Assembly (NCBI RefSeq): GCF_963422355.1
Contig: NC_085097.1
Span: 1,032,501 to 1,096,500 of the forward strand
Length of the DNA: 64,000 nt
Direction of reading: 5' to 3'
Origin: Corticium candelabrum
Lineage: Eukaryota; Porifera; Homoscleromorpha; Homosclerophorida; Plakinidae
Shown: positions 12,601-21,251 of the stretch, one piece after another
How the letters are laid out: every line of letters starts with the position of its first letter
How positions within the stretch are numbered: position 1 is the first letter of the stretch
The notes under the pieces: generated by a model
Told to the model about the DNA's origin: nothing
The model's database searches: none
Seen by the model: the letters and a program-made list of their open reading frames with translations, nothing else
Made by a program: the position numbers and the translations under genes

Positions 12601-15471
12601 TGCCTTTGCAACAGAGCCAGTTACATGCAGTTTGGCTAATCTTCTTGGCAATTATGAGAACGTACCATCTCCCTTGCCACATGCCATTAAAGTAATCATT
12701 GATTTCAAATGAAAATAAGGTGTTGTTTAGGAAATTGTGTTAATGGTAGGAGTATGACTTGCATCCAGTCGAGTTGAAATGTGGCCTTCAGCAGGTGAGT
12801 GACATACTGTCAAGCGATAGGATATAGGATGTTGTCAAGCGATAGGAATTAGGATGTTTTACATTTGTATTGATGTAAGTGTTTGAACTTTAACTTTGTA
12901 TTTTAATTTCTTTAGGTTGCTGAAGGTCTTCAGTTTCTTCACAATGAAGTGAAAATGCTTCATGGCAATCTGACTCCTGAAAGCGTATTTGTAACAAAGC
13001 AAGCTAACTGGAAATTGGCTGCATTCAACTTCTGTTGTTTTTTGAACTATCAGAGCGATGCACAGGTAGACCTTGTATCTGCAATCTACTGCCAGAACAT
13101 ATCGGTTTCTGAAAACACATTTATTTAATAGAATAAAGAAGTTAACTTGTGACAAATATTACTTTAACACGTTGACTATAAAGTATTTTTGTAAATTGTT
13201 TGTTAGTGTTAACTTTGTCAACGTTTGCAGTGTCAATGTACATTCTACTCTGATTGTACCAATTGTTTTTCAGACTACATTTGAGTTTCATGAGTGGAAT
13301 AGTCGTATGCCATTGCGGACACAGCCATCTCTGAACTACCTGGCTCCAGAATATATTCTTTCTCAGTCTTGCGAAGTCAATAGTGATATGTTCTCGTATG
13401 GCATTCTTGTGCATGCTGTGTATAATAACGGACAGCCACTATTTGAGAGTGAGAGCAACTTGCTAACATATAAGCAACACATCGAAAATGTGAGTGACTG
13501 GTTGTATAGTAGCGTGACAAACGTGGCCAATTCAAGTCTGTGTACTGCATCTGTCTTCAGTTTTGTGTACTTGTCCTTGCTGTCTGTCTGTCTGCGGGCC
13601 AGCATGCTGCTTGTATGCTTGCCCACTATTAGCCGAGTCGCTTGGTCAGTATGTAATATGTTTTACAAATTGTTGTAGTGTCTCCAATTGTGCCTGATGT
13701 TATGTTATCTTAATAATAATAATAATAATAATAATAATCGTGGCTTAGTGGTTAGCGACAATGGCTACCACTCCATGGTTTGGGGTTTCAAACCCTAGTG
13801 ACGATAGTAAATTATGAAACTTGTCCGTCTTTCTTTCTCGTGTTTCTCTAGCTTTATCCATGAGACTATGACTCGTTTCAGTCGTTGGGGAGTTTCTGTG
13901 GTCTGGCGAACGGTCCGTTGACGATGACGTTCAGTGCTTTCCTGGTGGTTGTTGATATCCACTAGGCGTGCTGTCCACGAGTTCGCGGTCACCGTAATGC
14001 CTGCAATCTATATCGAATTGGCTAGTCATTGATCGCCGTATGGACTACACGGAAACATGTACCCTGCTGGGCTCACCTGCCGGGTTGGTGGGCGCCCAGA
14101 TGGGGGTAAAGACCCCACTTGCCCATTATGGAGAGGCGTAGCGACACATAATAATAATAATAATAACGTCATTCATTGGGGTGCACGGACCTGCAGCAGC
14201 TCGATCGACGGACCAGAAAGCTCCTCTCTATGCAAGGTGTCCACCATCCTGCTGCAGACGTTGACCGACTGTACGCTCCTTGCAGTGATGGGGGTAGGGG
14301 GTTACAACAGATTGAGTCGACATATCAATCTTGTATTGTGAGGCTGAACTGTTACCTTGCTGACAGTTCTGATCCTTTCATGCAGATGATACGGGAGTGT
14401 GACTCTGGAAAATCTTCACACTCGATCAAGCGCATGGCTTGTCGGTTTACTGCACAGCTGTGGAGGAGTCTTGCTTCGGACGACAAGTCGCAGAACTTAC
14501 ACAGGAATGCATCCATCTCGGTTGAAGGTGGCTTCGAGCAAGCGCCTGAAACAGATGCGAAACATTACCGCACGTGTTGCAGTTCTCTTCGTGTGCGGTC
14601 CTGGAGCGGGAAGCCTATGCACGGGCAGTATCGTCGTCTCACTGAGCAACCGCCTGTGGACATGAAAGAGACCTACGGATGGCTAAAGGCAGCGAATCTT
14701 CCTGCTGCTGTTGAGGGACTGGTTGTTGCTGCTCAAGACCAAGCTCTTCGGACTCGGTACTATGAGCGCAAGATTCTACATCGTGATGTCAGTCCTACTT
14801 GCCGAATGTGCAGTGTAGGCCTGGAAACAGTCGACCACATTGTGGCAGGCTGTAGTGCTTTGGCACCGACGGACTACACTGATCGACACAATCAGGTGGC
14901 ATCCATCATTCACTGGGATGTTTGTCGCCATTTTGGGGTTTCAGTGGAGAGCAGATGGTACCGGCATCATCCTGATAGGCCTGTGGAGACGGATGACATT
15001 ACTATGATGTGGGATATCACCATTCCCACTGCCAGGAAGATCAAAGCCAATCATCCAGACATCTGTCTCAGAAATAGGAAGACAATCACTTGTCTTCTTA
15101 TTGATATCAGCTGTTCTGCTGATGGCGACATTGGCAAGAAACATGCTGAGAAGTTGGCGAAGTACAGCGACTTGCGAGTGGAGATAAGCCGCATGTGGCA
15201 TTGTCGAACACTGGTGGTTCCGGTGGTCTTGGGAGCTTTGGGCACAGTGCACGCAGGTATTGCACGGTGGCTGGACATTATTCGAGGTCATCACAACCTG
15301 CAGCTGCAGCACTTACAGAAAACAGTGCTTCTGGGATCTACTCGGATCCTTTGTAAAGTCATGTCTTCTTTCTAGACAGCCGTGATGGTCTAAGTACTTT
15401 TGAAGCAGGGTTTGCTTCCGGTACTTGTAATAGACTTTACAAACCAGACTGATCTGGTTGAGCACGAATAA

Positions 15472-15509
<38 letters not shown>

Positions 15510-16826
15510 CCCCACTTGCTCATTATGGAGGGGCATAACGACACAATAATAATAATCTATGGCGCAAGTGGTATTGCAGTCTGTCGTACTCATTTGTGAA
15601 ATCTTCTAGTACTGTTAATAATTTAGGGAAGTCAGTTGTCTATGTTGTATCTGTTTGTGTTATGTGGTTAGATGAGTCGAATGTTGCCATCATCATTTTC
15701 TTCTATACCAGCAGAAGGTCAAGAAATGGTTCGGTTGTTGCTTAATATAGCTCCATCTGTGCGTCCTGATGCAATGCAAGTCATGAAGGTCAAGCATGAA
15801 ATACATTATTACAGCAGGATGTGACCGTTTGGTGCTTTGTTGTTGTAGGCATCATTCTTTGATGATGCTGTGGTTGTCACACTTCAATACATAGACACAT
15901 TGATGCAGAAAGATGATATACAGAAATCGCAGTTCTTCAAGACATTGCACAAGATCTTACCCAAAATGCCAAAGGTATTTATCAAATATGCAACTAACTT
16001 GAAATCAATCACAGTTGACAGATGCAAATGACTGCATAGTTGTCGCAATCTCTGGGATTGAATGATTGTCAGACTAAGTTAGGTAGTAGTACATGTTATA
16101 TATATATGATGTGGTGGTGGCTGTTTTCACTTGCAGTCAGCTCAAATTGGACTAAAAGTTGTAAGAAAGTTTAACCTCTAGTCTATGTCAAAGGCAATTA
16201 TCAGCAGTCTCCTTACTGCAAGGATGATAACTACTTGTTGTGTAGTGAAGAAAGTACTGTATCTGTTTAGAATGGTTCTAATTATTTTTCCTATTTTGTA
16301 TTACGTAGCTTTTACTGTGCGCTGAACAACAATTTCAAACTTGATGTTAATTTATTTATTTTTGATAATTACTTATTACGGTTTTTATAATGTGTGTCGT
16401 TTAACTATAGCACTATAGCATTTTATGAGATATATTCTTCATTGCTGACAATCTGGATGTGCACTTCTGTATTAACCGACTGATGTGTTATTGATTTGTA
16501 GAGAGTTGTGCATCAACGAGTTCTTCCTGCATTGGCTGTGGAACTCAGGAATCATCCAATGATACCGTTTATTCTGCCAAATGTGTTACTCATCGCTGAA
16601 GACTGTACCGTGGATGAGTATGCCCGACTGGTTTTGCCTGTTCTGATTCCTGTTTTTAAAGTTGTGGAACCAGTCCAGGTGACTGCAACCTGTTTTAGCT
16701 TTTATACATACATGTCTTCTACATGCCATCTCTCACACATTGTCTCTCATCTCTGTATTCATCATCTTTACCTAATATGCTACACTATTACACATATGAG
16801 TACAAGTGACCATGTTTGTGTGCATG

Positions 16827-16889
<63 letters not shown>

Positions 16890-16908
16890 ATGTGCGTGCG
16901 TGTGCATG

Positions 16909-16959
<51 letters not shown>

Positions 16960-17006
16960 ATGCTTGCACATGCTGAAACACACAGGCATGTGCATGCGTG
17001 CACATG

Positions 17007-17060
<54 letters not shown>

Positions 17061-17266
17061 AAGGGTGTAATTTACTATGGGCTAGGGTAGATGCTAGCCC
17101 CACTTTTTGAGGGTGTGGTTCATTAAAATTATTATTGCATTTTATCTCAAGTTATTTGAAAATCAAGCAGTCCTAAAACATCTAAGTTTTGACATACACA
17201 TTGTCTATGATGTCACATCTTCAAGTTTATTGATGACCCCTCACTTTTGAGACCCACATGACACTC

Positions 17267-17334
<68 letters not shown>

Positions 17335-18645
17335 ACACTTACACTTTGATGGAAGTAAAACATTGCACAAGGGTATCTACCTTGTTTCTTTTAGGTCTTA
17401 CTCATTTTTCTTCAAAAGATGGACTTGCTGCTGACAAGAACACCGCCAGATGCCATCAAATCTGAAGTATTGCCAATGATATTTCGGGCCTTGGATTGCA
17501 ACGTTCCTCAGATTCAGGAGCTGTGTGTTAGCATTTTGCCGACATTTGCTAACATGATTGACTACACGTCAATGAAACACTCCATTGTACCCAAACTTGC
17601 AAATCTGTGTCTTGTAACCACATCATTGAAGGTAATGTAACAATGTCAATTGTGGTTGTTGGTCATGTCCAGTTCTCTGCATTCTTGTGTTGATTTGTCT
17701 TGTTAATTTTCTGTCTCCCTCTAATCTTGTTCTATTCTACCTTTTCTTCGTACCAGTATGGGTGTCTGGTTATCTACTGTATACTATCTTTATGCTTCCT
17801 AAAACACATCTTGAAATGTAACAATTGGTAGGAAGTAACAGCAAACTAAGACTACTTCATTGGAACATAAGCAGGTGCTAATATCCAATATCTGAAGACT
17901 GTGGCACATCTAGAATAAATAAAGCAGCCTAGCTAAAAACACTGATTGAGACATGACAATGGCCCTCTCATGTATGTAGCATTATGGAACACGACTGTCT
18001 AGTTCAACATGCAGTAGCTGTAGGTGTGATGTCCTATGCAATTAATATTTGTGTTGCTTGGTTGGCAATGGGGTGTCTGCCTGTCTGCCATATTTCGAAG
18101 TTACAGCAAGAGTTAGAGATCAGTTGATTCCAAGAAGAAGTGGCTTTTGATTATTTTTTGTACCATACGTACTGTCAAGTTGTATCTCACCCCAAGGACC
18201 AAACATTAGCCTGGAAATGCACCCTGATTTCATAGACAGTAATGCCTTAGCCTTTACTGTTGTAGTATAGCTATATAGTACATTTGCTTACTTCCTTGTT
18301 CTTTTTGTCTGTCAGTGCATGTTATTTCCTTCTTGCTATTGAAATCAAATTCTATGCTCATGTTTCAGTGGTTTGAATTTGTACTTAGGTGAGAATTAAT
18401 GTACTTGTCTGTATTGGTAAAATGCTGGATGTCCTTGATAAGTGGCTTATCCAAGATCAAGTGTTGCCATTGCTAGAAAACTTGCCTTCTCGTGAGCCTG
18501 GAGTTCTTATGTCAACACTAGGTATGAACTATGTGCATAAAATGAATTTATTGCTCTGCTGTGTCTACACATGTCACACCTCTTTGACACTGATGGAATA
18601 TGTCTATTGCTCATATGCTGATGTGCTGTGCTGTGCTGTGCTGTG

Positions 18646-18716
<71 letters not shown>

Positions 18717-19500
18717 GTGTGTGTGTGTGTGTGTGTGCACGCACGCGTGCGTGCATGTGTGCCTGCCTGCATGCGTGTGTACGTGCGTGCGTGCGTGCAT
18801 GCATGTGTGCGTGTTTGCTTTTTTGTGTGTGCATGCATCAGTGTTTTTTCTAGGCTTATTTTGAAGGGCACAGTGTGTTTGATTTTAGAGCCCATTTTGT
18901 TAATTCTAGTCTGTGTGCTCTGGACTTACTTATTACAAGTCATGCTTATGTTTCCAACAGTTCACTGACCTCAAAGTGAACAAACTTTGCAATTCATCAA
19001 AGGCATGTGTTACATGTAAACATTATCATAGTATGGAACACTCCGTTTGTCAAATAGCATGATACATAACACATGCACGTGTGCAACTGTCAGGCAGGAA
19101 ATACATACCCAGTAGTTTGTGGGCGTGGCCACTAAATGAACAGAATGCCCCTTCTGGTGAGGACAGACATAAATTCAGATGTACATGATTATGCATGGGA
19201 GTGCTTGAAGTAGCAAGCTTCTCAGTAGATTCCACTTCCATTCGAATTCTGTAGTGGCTCTTTCACTTTAATTAGTTACTCATAGTACGTCATTAACAAA
19301 GTTGCAATAGATTCATGGCATCATAAAGGAATCAAATGAGCTGATTGATCAGTCACAGAATAATCTGACTGGTAGTTTGGCAAGTTCCAATGTAAATTTA
19401 AGATTAGTCAATGCATTGTTTGTAAAAATAGTATTGCCCTAAGCCGTATTAATAATGGTCCCATTAATTAGCTATTTCAAGCCTGTCTTGTCCTATAGTT

Positions 19501-19550
<50 letters not shown>

Positions 19551-21072
19551 CCACAAATGAGATTTGTTGAAATTGACAACTCAGTCCATCATAAAACTAT
19601 GATGAGTAATGAGCAAAAATCAAATTTGTTGACTTGTAAATATATCATACAATGTTGCTGGTACAATGTATCTGTTGTAAGTTGGAGCCCACATGTAGTT
19701 ATAGTTACTTTTAATTAATGTTGAAGTATCCACGTGAATTGTGATTTTGTGATTGATTGAATGAGAGTACGTGGTCTTTATGTGGTTAGGCATACTGAAG
19801 GAGACTATGAGCAATAAGAAGCTGGCTTTTGATAAAGAAACTTTAGCCTGGAGGATTCTCCCATTTCTGTTGCCTCTGTCTGTAGAGCCAGGCTTAAATG
19901 AAACTCAGGTGTGATAGTCACTTCAGAAACAGTACAGAAAATATTTGTACAAGCTAATGAACTCGATTTAATAGTTCAAGACATTTATGGCTGTTGTTCG
20001 GGACATGCTTCAAAAACTTGAGACTGACCATGCAACTTACCTGCAGCAAGTTGGACAAATGCAAGAACAGACACGGTCTGCATGGCCCTGGGATTGCTTC
20101 TTGTGAATGCATCTGTGACTAGTTGAATTTTATTTGTGTTGACTAGATCGACAGTTAAGTTTGCTCAGGAAGTGAGTGAAGCAAAGGCCATGGATAGCAT
20201 GTTGGAAAAAATGGAAAAATTAATGGGGAATGATGAAAAGTCTGGTGGTAGTAAGTCAGTTTGCTGTAATGGATTTGTTGTGTTGATAATTTGTAACTGA
20301 CTTTTAGAGGATTCATCATCTATTTTGCAGCCATCTCCTGTACCAGGTACAGCTGCTCCTGCAGTGTCTCCGTCGCTTGCTGACACTACAAAAGCTGCAG
20401 AAGTATGTACTAGACAGGGGACTATACGAAATGGCATAGAAATCAGACATAGACAAATGTTCCGAATATGTGAATTGATAGACAGCCAGCCAGGCACATG
20501 GACGGACTGGTGGACTTACAGATAGACATAAGGATAGATGGACAGGTATATAAAACTCTTCCTGATTGGACGGTCTTAAGACCATATTGCTTGAAAGATA
20601 TCTTTTTGACCACTGTTCAATACAAGAAAGTGAGATCTTTGTTTGTGCAAGTGAAAAGAAAAACCTTTGTTCAAGTCCATTGTGGTGTATCAAAATTTGA
20701 AGACAATAAACCCAGCTGCAGCATATTGCAGAATTGTGTCTGCTCAAATTGACAAGCTTCCTACAAGCAAGGTGTTGTTGTTTGCTGGGATACTACATGA
20801 CAGGAACAGTTTGGTTTCATGTTTTGATTGCATTCAGAGCATTATGTTATTTCTCGTGTCTTGCATATTTCCAACCTGTTATGCGACAGAGAGACACAAG
20901 AAACTACAGCATGCAGCATGGAAGCACACAAGTGCATACCAGATGCAATAGGAAACAATGGATTATAAGCTGCTGCATCCGCGGTCATACTTGGCGTCGA
21001 GTGACTGAGAACAACTGGAACCTGAACACATGAATGCATACATACACCCACACATGCACACAGACACACCCA

Positions 21073-21115
<43 letters not shown>

Positions 21116-21151
21116 ACACACACAGACACAGACACAGACACACAGACACAG

Positions 21152-21185
<34 letters not shown>

Positions 21186-21186
21186 A

Positions 21187-21251
<65 letters not shown>

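Larger units (their letters stand above)
13490..15671 (+). other. SCYL2 intron 5 with SINE and LINE insertions
   Basis: Bounded by GTGAGT and GTTAG. It carries a (TAA)n tract, a tRNA-SINE, a 5'-truncated LINE and a SINE tail fragment. Confidence 0.9.
16679..17394 (+). other. SCYL2 intron 8 with opposed microsatellites
   Basis: Carries (GT)n at 16831-16958 and (CA)n at 17007-17058 and 17271-17330. The GT and CA arms are complementary and could pair in the transcript. Confidence 0.85.
18522..19789 (+). other. SCYL2 intron 10
   Basis: Contains (GT)n at 18648-18737 and (TA)n at 19503-19549. No coding signal. Confidence 0.85.

Noticed and set aside
13739..13800. tRNA gene
   Set aside because: Good A and B boxes, but the acceptor stem does not close and the element extends to an AAT tail, so SINE.
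20165..20747. Minus-strand frames of 110 and 143 codons
   Set aside because: Antisense to SCYL2 exons 13-14 and the adjoining intron; no domain match.
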